Origin: Coriaria nepalensis
Lineage: Eukaryota; Streptophyta; Magnoliopsida; Cucurbitales; Coriariaceae
Direction: 5' to 3'
Assembly (NCBI GenBank): GCA_027186245.1
Contig: CP114481.1
Span: forward strand, 2,216,501-2,280,500
DNA: 64,000 nt
The notes beneath the pieces are model-generated. The model saw only the letters and a program-made list of their open reading frames with translations. It had not been told where the DNA came from and made no database searches. A program made the position numbers and the translations under genes. Of this stretch, positions 37,709 through 49,769 are shown piece by piece. Positions within the stretch are counted from its first letter, which is position 1, and each line of letters begins with the position of its first letter.

Positions 37709-40310
37709 GCAATTCTTTTAGATTGTAAATGATGTTTGTTTTTTTCTTGTACTAGCTAAAAGAAAATTAAAAGATCTTTTGCTGCAAAAAGATAACCGCA
37801 ATTGTGCAGATTGTGGTGCTCCAGATCCAAAATGGGCGTAAGTTAATTTCATCTAACATACCATATGTAGAATGACACTTTATATTCAATAATAAGAATA
37901 ATAACATGACTTTCTGTAAAAACGAAAACTTGCACTCAAATGCATTCGCTCATTAAATGCCCATAAGCTAATGTTTGAAGAATAATTTTAAGATCTTGAA
38001 TACATACAATATTTTAGGATTTGAAGAAATCAATTGATGAATGAATGCATTTGCAGGTCAGCAAATATCGGAGTTTTCATATGCTTAAAATGTTGTGGCG
38101 TGCACAGGAGCCTTGGCACACATATATCAAAGGTAAAAATGCTCTTAGATTTCCTAAATATATTAAAATTTTTAGGGAATGGTTTGTTCACCTTGCTATG
38201 TTTTATGTTACTTCTCTCAAAAGAAGACGATATTTGTATATGTAGATCTTAGATTAGTGTTTATTGGAGTTCAGGTATTGTCAGTGACACTGGATGAGTG
38301 GTCTGATGATGAAATTGATTCCATGATGGAAGTTGGAGGAAATTCCTCGGCCAATGCAATTTACGAGGCTTTTATTCCTGAAGGACATTCTAAGCCCAAA
38401 CCAGAATCTAGCCATGATGAGCGTACAAAGTTCATTCGGTATGCCATAATTCCATTATTCTTCTTGTATCTCTATGTATCTCTTTGACCATCTTGTTTGA
38501 TTCTTACTTTTTTTTTTTTTTTTTTTTGGCTCTCCACCCTTTTTATTGTATTAATTTGTCTTCATATCTTTAGGATTCATATGGATAAATTTTTTTTCCC
38601 CAGTTTTGAACCCAAAGTCCAGTTCGAGAAGCTTAAAGTTTACAAAGTAACTAAAATCTACTATTCTAAATTCCATTTTAATAAGTCTATCCTAATAGAT
38701 CCCTTATGTAATAAGCATGAAAATCCAGAAGATTCAGTTTTGGGGGTTTTCTTTTTTATCTAATTTTAAAGATGGTTACTTGTATACAATTTTATCATGC
38801 AGGTCTAAGTATGAGCTTCAAAAGTTTTTGAAACCAAGCTTGCGCATTATGTCAAACAATTCTGAGAAAAGCTCACTCCAAGTTAGTTTGTCTAGAAAGC
38901 TTTGGGATACTTTTCGTAGCTCAAATTCTTCGCACAACTATGTGAGTTTCTGCTTTAGGTTTACTTTTTAAACCTGCTGCTATGCAAAATAAGTCTGTTT
39001 AAACTGGATTTTTGAATTATTAAGTGCTTAAACTGGAATGAAACTGGAGTTTGAGAAATTTCATATTACCTTTATAAACTCCATCTGATGTCGGAAATGG
39101 TCTCACAGGAGGGCATGGTAGAATTTATCGGGTTATTGAAGGTCAAAATTGTAAAAGGCATAAATTTAGCCATTAGAGATATGATGTCAAGCGATCCTTA
39201 TGTCATATTAAATCTTGGGCAACAGGTTAGTACTTCTTCCCCCCACCACTGATTTATAGCAGAGCTTTTAATTACATAACAGAAGTTGTTCATTTAAGAC
39301 TCTTGATAATATGTAATTGACAATTGATACAACTGGTTTTGATGTTTAATAGACTGTTCAGACAGCTGTTAAAAAGAGCAACTTGAACCCGGTATGGAAT
39401 GAGGAACTTATGTTGTCAGTACCTCAGAATTATGGTGCCTTGAAATTGGTAAGTTGAATTTTTCTCTTAATTTTACCCCTTTTTTTTTCTAGTATTTTTT
39501 TTTTTAAATTCACTGGTAAAGTAATTTTCCAGACTTGACATACTAGTATGATGATAACAATTGCACTGACATATCGAATATGTTTATCTAGATGTTGTAG
39601 ATCAAACAACTTTAATTTCAAGTGCATTTTTTATGGCGTTGGAAACTGTAGTTTGGGCATAAACCGGATTCTGTGCGAATTGTAAGCCGGACAAATTGTG
39701 AAGTAGATTAGATTCTTCATTTGGTTCACTAAACGGGCTGGGGCTGATCTTTAATATATTCACTATTCTTGAAAATTTATACCTCAAAATTATTTGTTTT
39801 TGTGAAATGTACCTCAATATTTTTAAATTTCTGTAAAATATACCCTTTAATTTTGTTGAACGAAAACTATGCATTTATCAAATAAATTTTTGCCTGGCCT
39901 AAAAATATTTTCTAGATACAAACTGGAGTTTCAAATACTAATCCTTATGAATCAAATGTAAAAAACACAAGGTAATTCGGATTATTGGGACATTTATCTC
40001 AAACCCTAGATCTTCAAATTTTTTGCAGAGTGTGTTTGACTACGACACGTTTTCAGCCGATGACATAATGGGGGAAGCCGAGATTGATCTCCAGCCAATG
40101 ATAGCATCTGCAATGGCATTTGGAGATGCCGGAATGTTTGGAAACATGCAAATTGGCAAGTGGCTGAAATCACATGATAATGCTCTGGTAAAAGATAGCA
40201 TTGTCAATATAATTGACGGGAAGGTAAGACAAGAGATGTCAATAAAACTTCAGAATGTTGAGTGTGGAGAATTAGAACTAGAGCTTGAATGGATGCCTCT
40301 TGATCAATAG
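37620..40310 (+). CDS. AGD12: ARF GTPase-activating protein with C2 domain (AGD12/13-like, 331 aa)
   Basis: Coding exons: 37620-37659, 37756-37837, 38057-38132, 38275-38438, 38803-38941, 39109-39225, 39353-39448, 40029-40310. They join in frame for 996 nt. Residues about 15-130 are the ARF-GAP domain, with the zinc finger CX2CX16CX2C (Cys30, Cys33, Cys50, Cys53) and the catalytic arginine in GVHRSLG (Arg58). Residues about 170-300 form a C2 domain with [21 protein letters not shown] and [16 protein letters not shown], whose Asp residues fit Ca2+-dependent lipid binding. ARF-GAPs trigger GTP hydrolysis on ARF GTPases in vesicle traffic. Members with this layout bind phosphoinositides through C2 and the linker. 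Length matches the plant AGD11-13 group (about 330-385 aa). Which paralogue it is cannot be told, so the symbol marks the type. No lesions. Confidence 0.93.
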
Positions 40311-41435
40311 AATCATGATCGTTTATTCTTTCTTCATCCCTTCCCCTTCAAAGTGGAGATAAAGAGTTTGTAATTTCTCTTTTATTTTTTATATATTTTA
40401 TTTTTCTTTTTGAATTATAAATTTTTTTTTCTCTTGTATTTATTTGTTTAAAGTTGTCACTTCTATCCCCATTCTGCGTAAGCGGTGTATTTATAAAGAT
40501 GTCTTACTACAATTTGGATACGATTTTCCTATAAAAATGATGAATGAAGAAGTGTTATTAGGATCTACTTTAAGTGTACGGTTAAAGTTTGGAACTATAA
40601 ACAAATCTTAAAACTTATGGTTCCGAATTTGGAACGGTGTGTAGAGGTATGGATGGGATTTGTTCACAGTAGGATGTGTTCATGGTATTTCAAATATATG
40701 TAATAATTTACTCATATTTACTCATTTTCAGTCCTCTCATCTATGTGTCTCATCTCTTCACTCAGATGACAGAGGTAACGATTGATCCATCACAATTCAC
40801 AGGGCATTCTCTCTCCATGTATTTCTACTTTACAGGGTTATAATCTCTCTCTCTAGATCTATTTGACTGATCCATTTGTACATGTTCTTAGGTTGAAACT
40901 GATCGATTAAGATGATTGTGTATGCTCATTGTCATTGATTGGACTGAAAAAGGGTGTAATTAGTTTCGATGGGCTATTACTGATATGGGTTCTTGTTTTC
41001 TTCTAGTTCATTTGTTACTGATTGTGAATGATTTTGACTTATCAATTATAGCTATGAATAACCAACCATCCTTCGCCGATTGGGAAACCTGCCTCCTGTA
41101 TCATATTATATAAAATCACATTTTTCTACACTTTCTAGAAACTCAAATTTTGTGCTTTTTCTTTAACGACAGGTAACAAAAATTACATGATTCATATATT
41201 TAAAATATACAAATAAATTCAATCGAAATGAAAGACAAGAGTCTGAAAGAGTGATTCCTCACTCAAAATTTTTGTACAGAAATGAAGTAAAAGGCAAATT
41301 TATCGATCAATTATTTTCTTTACCAATAAAGTAAAGAAATACGTAAGCAATCAATATGCCTACTGATTAATATTTATAATTTTTAAAAATATAATTAATA
41401 TATTTATTTATTATTTATGTGATGATGATAATGAT
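40311..41435. other. 3' UTR of the ARF-GAP gene and intergenic DNA
   Basis: AT-rich sequence with AATAAA-like stretches within about 150 bases of the stop is the likely 3' UTR. Beyond about 40600 I see no gene. Confidence 0.45.
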
Positions 41436-41690
41436 CTATTTATTATTATGCCTTTTGAACTTAAGGATATAAATAAAACCAGCAGCCCCTAAGAGCATGA
41501 CACCTGTAATCCCACACACCAAAGTCGCCACCAACAACACTTCTCTCACGTGATCTTGACAAAGCTTTTATCGTCATTCGGAACCTGCTCTGTGTCGGAG
41601 AAAACTTTTTTCTCTTCTTTTCCCCCTCCTTTTTCTTTTGCTGCTTTTTTTTCTTCTTTCTTATATATATATATACAGATGAATAAAAGA
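41436..41690 (-). pseudogene. possible small tail-anchored protein gene, frame broken (unrecognised)
   Basis: On the minus strand, a Lys/Glu-rich frame from about 41690 reads KKEEKKAAKEKGGGKEEKK then VFSDTEQVPNDDKSFVKIT and stops near 41550. An overlapping frame (41567-41436) encodes DHVREVLLVATLVCGITGVM then LLGAAGFIYILKFKRHNNK and a stop. The second frame is a clean membrane segment followed by a basic tail. A single shift would join a charged linker to a C-terminal membrane anchor. I do not recognise the protein. No in-frame ATG precedes the membrane segment, so it is either a last exon or a pseudogene fragment. Confidence 0.3.
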
Positions 41691-43544
41691 GTGTTATAGC
41701 TAGCTACTCGTGGTCATACGAATATGCTACGTCGAGTGATAAGATCCTTGTTTCAATCCTTGTCATGAAATATATTTAAGAAGTTAAAATATATTTTTAA
41801 TCACTCAACTATAACAACACTCTTTTATTAACACTCTTTTAATCCCATATAATCCCAACATCACAATTCACTACAGTCTCATATCTAGTATTAGGTTTCT
41901 ACACCTGCACCTAAGATATGCGGTGGTTGTATTAATGGAGAGCTAATTGAAAACTGGATACAAATATTGTTGATAAATTATAACACTTATTGGTTAATTT
42001 TATGGAGTTCAGTTGCGTTCAACCTGTTATTTAGTTTATTATATCACTATTTATATCGCAAAAGTTCTGTCATGATTTTTTTTGTTTACGAAATAGACCT
42101 GTTCAATAAGAAACAATATACATGTATAAAATAAATGACACCTGAGATTTTATAGTGGTTCACTTTTAAAAGAACTTAATCTATTCAAGCTCCAAAATTT
42201 TAAAAAACTCGTTTACTTTAGTGATAGAGTTTCCTATATAAACATATAACCAAATCCTAGATCCACTAATCCACAATCTCAACCAACATCAATCAAAGAT
42301 TTAACCAAAATTTCACAAAACCCGAATTCAGATTTTCAGCTAGGTATATCTCCTAATCTGAAATCTAAAACCTTGAATCACGAAGAAAGATGAAGAGCAA
42401 ACTAAAAAACTCAAGTAGATCAAACCACCGAAATATGTGGAGATCAACAACGCAAATCGTACCACAAGAAAGTCATTATCTCGTGCGAGAGGAAGAGATG
42501 AAGAGAGAGCATTTTTTCCATATATGTTTTTAACTCTTAATTCGTGAGAGAGTCATATATGTTTCCAAATAATAAATTACCTTTTCTTTTTCTTAATACT
42601 TTGTTGGCATATGAGCTAGGTTAGCATGAGGGAGCCCTTCACGTATTATGGTAGGACATCAACATTAGGAAAGAAAAGGGATTTGAGGGATCATCGACGA
42701 TTAGGGGATATAAAGTCAATTATTTTCTATTATTCGTTAGTTGTCTTCCCAAAGCTTATGGGCCTGGTCTTTACCATTTTATCGGACACTCAACATGGCT
42801 GCTCATTACATGTTTTCCCACCATTTGTGTTCTCTTTATCTTATAGCTCTTCCTTTTCTTTTTTTCAATTTAAGAAATTGTATCTAATTTTATTAAAAAA
42901 TCTTTGGAAATTACTAATTGGTTGACCTAATAAAGATTGACATCACAAATCACAATTGACCTTTTTATTTTCTTATGCTTGGTTCAAGGATTCCATAGAT
43001 CAAATCCTATCGTGAATGAGTTTATATCTAGAATCTAGATCTATGAATAATTATAAATATTCTATAATTCTTAAACTAATTTTATACGTAAGTGTATTAT
43101 ATATTCTATAATATAATATTATTTACCTATATAACTTATTTTTTCTTTTTTTTTTGTAAATTAGATCTGTAAGATCAAACCACCAAATTATGTGGAGATC
43201 AACAGCGTAAATCGTATCACAAGAGAGCCACTATCGCATAAGAGAGGAAGAGGAGAAGAGAGAGCCTTTTTCCATATATATTTTTAATCCTTAATTAGTG
43301 AGTAATAAATCAAAGAGAGCATACTTCTCTTTCAATTATCCCCAAAACAGCCTCACAAACTTTTCATATCTTTCAAGCAGCCCACAACCTTTCTATTATA
43401 TCCGAAATAGCCTCGGTTATAAGTTTTATACTAACCAAGTTTCTTTGACTCGGAAAAGATCCATCGTGTTACCGATTTGAACCCAAAGGTAGCCTATTGG
43501 GCCATCCGACTTGGGCTCACACCATAAATCATCGACTATCTCCA

Positions 43545-44290
43545 CCTTGAGCCTGAAACCGGTTCTATCACCATGCCACAATGAAAACACCTCAGAAGTC
43601 TCTCATATCCTAATTTTTATGTGTCACCTCATATGTAACAAATCCATGCAATGCTTGAATTTAGTTATAGCAACAATCTTCGTTTCTATATCCGGTGGCT
43701 TCTCTTCCATAGAAACATTTAATAATGCAATAAGGTCACAGACAAAATAGTATTTAACATCTATATGTTTAGGTCTTTCGTGGAATACTGGATTCTTACC
43801 CAAGTAGATGGCACTTTGACTATCTAAAAATATCGTACATTTACCATTTAAGATGCTTGCTTCCTTAAACAACCGTTGTCACAATACGGGTTCCTTAAAT
43901 GCGTTCGTCATCGCCACATACTCCATCTCCGTTGATGAAAGAGTCACCAACGGCTTTAATTATGTTTTCTAGCTAACACAAGCCCAATAAGAATTGGGAC
44001 GAAGTAGTCAACTTCCGGGAATCCCGATCATCTGCAAAAAAACAATATCACTATCTACAAAACCAACTAAATCAAAAGAGTTGGTCCAATCATGAAAATG
44101 TAAACTCACACTACTAGTGCTAGTAATATACCTCAAGCACCACTTTAATGCATTCTAATGTATTAAACCAGGATTTGATAAAAACCTATTTAGCAAAAAA
44201 ATAGAAAATGATAAATTCAGACGGGTACTAATCATATAATACATAATGGATCATATGGCATAAGAGTATGGAATATGCTCCATTTTCACT
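43545..44290 (-). mobile_element. copia RNase H fragment in array unit B1
   Basis: Minus-strand frame 43872-43624 reads MFKEASILNGKCTIFLDSQS then AIYLGKN, and later KHIDVKYYFVCDLIAL and KFKHCMDLLHM. The same blocks occur in the RNase H of the 26.6-32.4 kb element. Upstream on that strand, a YVAMTNAF-type block and further copia sequence continue to about 44290 with stops. A polypurine tract and LTR start follow at about 43540. Confidence 0.85.
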
Positions 44291-46129
44291 AAATTAGAGT
44301 AGGGAAAAACTCGAGTAGATCAAACCACCGGAATATGTGAAGATCAACAGCACAAATTGTACCACAAGGGAGTCACTATCTCGTTGGAGAGGAAGAAAAG
44401 AGAGAGCCTTTTTCCATATATGTTTTTAACTCTTAATTCGTGAGAGAGCCATATATGTTTCCGAATAAAAAATTACCTTTTCTTTTTCTTAATATTTTGT
44501 TGCATATAAGTTAGGTTAGCATGAGGGAGCCATTCACGTATTATGGTAGGACATCAATATCATGAAAGAAAGGGGATTTGAGGAATCACCAATGATTAGG
44601 AGATATAAAATTATTTTCCATTATTTGTTAGTTGTCTTCACAAAGCTTTTATGGGTTTGGTCTTTACCATTTTATCGGACACTTAACATGGGTGCTCATT
44701 ACATGTTTTCCCACCATTTGTGTTTTCTTTATCTTATAGCTCTTTTTTTTTTTTTTTCCTTTCAATTTATGAAATTCGATCTGATTTTATTAGAAAATCG
44801 TTGGAAATTACTAATTGATTGACCCAATTATTTAATATTGAAGATAGAAAAATAAATGAAAAAAAAATTGACAATACAAATCACAATTGACATTTTTTCT
44901 TTTCTTATACTTGGTTCAAGGATTCCTAAATCAAATCCTGCCTTGAATGAGTTTATATCTAGAATCTAGATCTATGAATAATTATAAATGTTCTATAATT
45001 CTTAAACTAATTATATATATAAGTATATTATATATTCTATAATATAATATTATTTACCTATATAACTTTTTTTTTCTTTTTCTTTTTCTTTTTGTAATTT
45101 AGATTTGTAAGATCAAACCAACAAAATATGTGTAGAACAACAATGCAAATCGTATCACAAGCGAGCCACTATCTCGCGGGAGAGGAAGAGGAGAAAAGAG
45201 AACTTTTTTCCAAATATGTTTTTAAACCTTAATTCGTGAGAGAGCCATATATGTTTCTAAATAAAAAATTACCTTTTCTTTTTCTTAATATTTTGTTGGC
45301 ATATGAGTTGGGTTAGCATGAGGGAGTCATTCACATATTATGGTAGGACATCAATATCAAGAAAGAAAGGGGATTTGAGGGATCACTAGAGGATATAAAA
45401 TCAATTATTTTCCATTATTCGTTAGTTGTCTTCACAAAGCTTATGAGTCTTGTTTTACCATTTTATCGGACACTCAACGTGGGTGCTCATTACATGTTTT
45501 CTTACCATTTGTGTTTTCTTTATCTTATAGCTCTTCCTTGTTTTTTTCTTTTCAATTTAAGAAATTCGATCTGATTTTATTAGAAAATCGTTGGAAATTA
45601 CTAATTGGCTGACCCAATTAATTAAGATTGTAGATAGAAAATTAAATGCAAAAAAATCTTTTTTGACATTATATATTCTATAATATAATATTATTTACCT
45701 ATATAACTCTTTTTTTTTCTTTTTTTTTTGTAATTTAGATTTGTAAGGTCAAACCACCGGAATATGTGTAGATCAACAGTACAAATCGTACCACAAGAGA
45801 GCCAATATCGCTCGGGAGAGGAAGAAGAGAAGAGAGAGCCTTTTTCAATATATGTTTTGAACTCTTAATTCATGAGTAATAAATCAAAGAGAGCATACCT
45901 CTATTTTTCTTGTCCCCGAAATAGCCCCACAAACTTTTTATATGTTTCAAGCAGCCCACAATTTTTCTATTATCTCCAAAACATATCTGATTATAAGTTT
46001 TATACCAACCCAATTTCTTTGACTCGATAAAAATACATCGTGTTATTGGTTTGAACTCAAAGATAGCCTATTGGGCCATCCGGCTTGGGCTCACACCATA
46101 AATCATCGACTATCTCTACCTTGAGCCCG

Positions 46130-46870
46130 AAACCAGTTCTATCACCATGCCACAATGAAAACACCACGGAAGTCTCTCAGATCCCAATTTTTATGTGTCA
46201 GCCCATATGTAACAAATTCATGCAATGCTTGAATTTAGTTATAGTAACAATCTTCGTTCCTATATCCGGTGACTTCTCTTCCATAGAAACATTTAATAAT
46301 GCAATAAGGTCACAGACAAAATAGTATTTAACATCTATATGTTTAGGTCTTTTGTAATGTACTGGATTCTTACCCAAGTAGATGGCACTTTGACTATCTA
46401 AAAACATCGTACATTACCATTTAAGATGTCTGCTTCCTTAAACAACCGTTGTAACAATACGGGTTCCTTAAATGCGTTCGTCATCGCCACATACTCCATC
46501 TCCGTTGATGAAAGAGTCACCAACGACTTTAATTATGTTTTCTAACTAACACAAGCCCAATAAGAATTGGGACGAAGTAGTCGACTTCCAGGAATCCCGA
46601 TCATCAACAAAAAAAACATATGACTATCTAGAAAACCAACTAAATCCAAAGAGTTTGTCCAGTTATGAAAATGTAAACTAACACTACTAGTTCTAGTAAT
46701 ATACCTCAAGCACCACATTAACGCATTCTAATGTATTAAATCAGGATTTGACAAAAACCTACTTAGCAAAAAAAATAGAAAATGATAAATTCGGATGGGT
46801 ATTAATCATATCATACATAATGGATTATATGGCATTAGAGTAGGGAATATACTCTATTTTCACTAAAATA
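46130..46870 (-). mobile_element. copia RNase H fragment in array unit B2
   Basis: Second copy of the same segment. The frame 46407-46198 reads MFLDSQSAIYLGKNPVHYKR then HIDVKYYFVCDLIALLNVSM. It is offset from B1 by about 2574 bp and carries its own substitutions and a one-base deletion near 46415. Confidence 0.85.
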
Positions 46871-48604
46871 GAGTAGGGAAAAACTCAAGTAGATCAAACC
46901 ATCGAAATATGTGGAGATCAACAGCACAAATCGTACCACAAGAGAGTCATTATCTCGTGGGAGAGGAAGAGGTGAAGAGAGAGCATTTTTCCATATATGT
47001 TTTTAACTCTTAATTCGTGCGAGAGTCATATATGTTTCCAAATAATAAATTACCTTTTCTTTTTCTTAATATTTTGTTGGCATATAAGTTGGATTAGCAT
47101 GAGGGAGCCATTTACGTTTTATGGTAGGACATCAATATTAGGAAAGAAATGGGATTTGAGGGATCACCAATGATTAGGGGATATGAAATCAATTATTTTC
47201 CATTATTCGTTAATTATCTTCACAAAGCTTATGGGTCTGGTCTTTACCATTTTATCAGACACTCAATGTGGGTGCTCATTATATGTTTTCCCATTTGTGT
47301 TTTCTTTATCTTATAACTCTTCCTTCTTTTTTTTCCTTTTCAATTTAAGAAATTCGATCAAACTCAAGTAGATATAAAACTCAATTTAAGAGTATGGAAA
47401 AACTCAAGTATATCAAACCACCATAATATGTGGAGATCAACAGTGCAAATCGTACCACAAGAGAGCCACTATCTCGCGGGAGAGGAAGAGGAGAAGAGAT
47501 AGCATTTTTCCATATATGTTTTTAACTTTTAATTCGTGAGAGAGCCATGTATGTTTCCAAATAAAAAATTATGTTTTCGATTTCTTAATATTTTGTTGGC
47601 ATATGACTTAGGTTAGCATAAGGGAGCCATTCACGTATTGGTTGAACATCAATATCAGGAAAGAAATGGGATTTGAGGGATCACCGATGATTATGAGATA
47701 CAAAATGAATTATTATCCATTATTTGTTAGTTGTCTTCACAAAGCTTATGGGTCTAGTTTTACCATTTTATCGGACACTCAACGTGGTTGCTCATTACAT
47801 GTTTTCCCCATTTATGTTTTCTTTATCTTATAGCTCTTCCGTTTTTTTTTTTTTTTTTCCTTTTCAATTTGAGAAATTCGATCTGATTTTATTAGAAAAT
47901 CATTGGAAATTACTAATTAGTTAACCCAATTACTTAAGATTGAAGATAGAAAAATAAATGAAAAAAAAAAAAAACTTTTTGACATCACAAATCACAATTG
48001 ACCTTTTTCTTTTCTTATGCTTGGTTCAAGGATTCCATAGATCAAATCATTTCTTGAATGAGTTTAAATCTAGAATCTAGATCTCTGAATAATTATAAAA
48101 ATTCTATAATTCTTAAACTAATTATATATGTAAGTGTATTATATATTTTATAATATAATATTATTTACCTATATAACTCTTTTTTTTTCTTTTTCTTTTT
48201 TTTTTTGTATATTAGATTTGTAAAATCAAACCACCGGAAAATGTGGAGAACAACAGTGCAAATCGTACCACAAGAGAGCCACTTTCGCGTGGGAGAGGAA
48301 GAGGAGAAGAGAGACTCTTTTTCCATATATGTTTTTAACCCTTAATTAGTGAGTAATAAATCAAAGAGAGCATACCTCTCTTTCCATTATCCCCAAAATA
48401 GGCCCAAAAACTTTTCGTATCTTTCAAGCAACCCACAACCTTTTTATTATCTCCAAAACAGCCCTGGTTATAAGTTTTATACCAACCCACAGATTCTTTA
48501 ACCCGGTAAAGATCCATCGTGCTACCGATTTGAACCCAAAGGTAGCCTATTAGGCCATCTGGTTTGGGCTCATACCATAAACCATCGACTATCTCCACCT
48601 TGAA

Positions 48605-49350
48605 CCCGAAACCGATTTTATCACCATGCCACAATGAAAACACATTGAAAGTCCCTCATATCCCAAATTTTGCGTGTCACCCTATATGTAACAAATCCAT
48701 ATAATCCTTGAATTTAGCTACAATAGCAATCTTCATTCTTGTATTTGATGGCTTCTCTTACATAGGAACCTTTGATAATGCAATAAGGTCACAAAAAAAA
48801 TAGTATTTAACATCTATATGTTTAGTCCTCTCGTGGTGTACTGGATTCTTACCCAAGTGGATGGCACTTTGACTATCTGAAAACATCGTACATTTACTAT
48901 TTAAGTTGAGCGCTTCCTTAAACAACAGTTGTAACCATACGGGTTCCTTGAATGTGTTCGTCATGGCCCACTTACTCCGTCTCCATTGATGAAAGAGTCA
49001 CCAATGGCTTTAATTGTGTTTTCTAACCAGCACAAGCCCGATAGGAATTGGGATGAGGTAGTTGACTTCTGGGAATCCCGATCACTAGCAAAAAAAAAAG
49101 TATCACTATCTACAAAACCAACTAAATCTAAAGAGTTGGTCCAATTATGAAAATGTAAACTAACACTACTAGTGCTAGTAATATACCTCAAGCACCACTT
49201 TAATTCATTATAATGTATTAAAATCAGGATTTGACAAAAACCTACTTAGCAAAAAAATAGAAAATAATAAATTCGGACGGGTACAATCATAGAATACATA
49301 ATGGATCATATGGCATTAGAGTAGGGAATATGCTCTATTTTCACTAAATT
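48605..49350 (-). mobile_element. copia RNase H fragment in array unit B3
   Basis: Third copy. The frames 49191-48961 (RYITSTSSVSLHFHNWTNSL) and 48964-48758 (EPVWLQLLFKEALNLNSKCT) follow one another across a frame change. Offset from B2 is about 2477 bp. It keeps the longest readable RNase H stretch of the three. Confidence 0.85.
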
Positions 49351-49690
49351 AGAGAAGGGAAAAACTCAAGTAGATCAAACCACCGAAATATGTGGAGATC
49401 AACAACGCAAATCGTACCACAAGAGAGTCACTATCTCGTGGGAGAGGAAGAGGTGAAGAGAGAGCATTTTTCCATATATGTTTTTAACTCTTAATTCGTG
49501 AGAGAGCCATATATGTTTCCAAATAATAAATTACCTTTTCTTTTTCTTAATATTTTGTTGGCATATAAGTTGGGTTAGCATGAGGGAGCCATTTACGTAT
49601 TATGGTAGGACATCAATATTAGGAAAGAAATGGGATTTGAGGGATCACCGATGATTAGGGGATATAAAGTCAATTATTTTCCATGATTCT

Positions 49691-49760
49691 TATTTTTTTT
49701 AGGGGATCACCGATGATTAGGGGATCACCGATGATTAGTTGACCTTTTTTTAGATATATT
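49691..49760. repeat. short duplicated stretch at the array-hAT junction
   Basis: GGGGATCACCGATGATTA occurs twice in tandem here and once just before (about 49640-49660) in the truncated last A unit. It marks a local rearrangement where the array meets the hAT pseudogene. Confidence 0.65.
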
Positions 49761-49769
49761 CTTATTTAG

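Larger units (their letters stand above)
42070..49690 (-). repeat. higher-order tandem array made from a copia 3' end (A-B-A-A-B-A-A-B-A')
   Basis: The landmark GATCAAACCACCGGAATATG (variants) occurs nine times: 42418, 43173, 44318, 45111, 45747, 46892, 47411, 48224 and 49373. Between landmarks lie two unit types. A units (755, 793, 636, 519, 813 bp, plus a truncated last one) are LTR sequence only. B units (43173-44317, 45747-46891, 48224-49372; 1145, 1145 and 1149 bp) contain, read on the minus strand, the copia RNase H end, the polypurine tract, the LTR start and the U3 part. All three B units share the same junction, in which copia coding sequence passes straight into LTR (GAGTAGGGAAAAACTC). 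Gag, protease, integrase and most of the reverse transcriptase are absent. The left flank (42070-42400) matches the tail of an LTR like that at 26632-27361. Confidence 0.9.

Noticed and set aside
39602..39874. 90-codon minus-strand frame inside the last intron of the ARF-GAP gene
   Set aside because: Intronic, antisense and AT-rich, with no family resemblance.
42626..48643. Numerous plus-strand frames (for example 42626-42925, 43511-43750, 46085-46324, 47183-47371) and the minus-strand frame 48335-48643
   Set aside because: They recur with the A and B units and are shadows of LTR sequence. Only the minus-strand RNase H frames have family resemblance.
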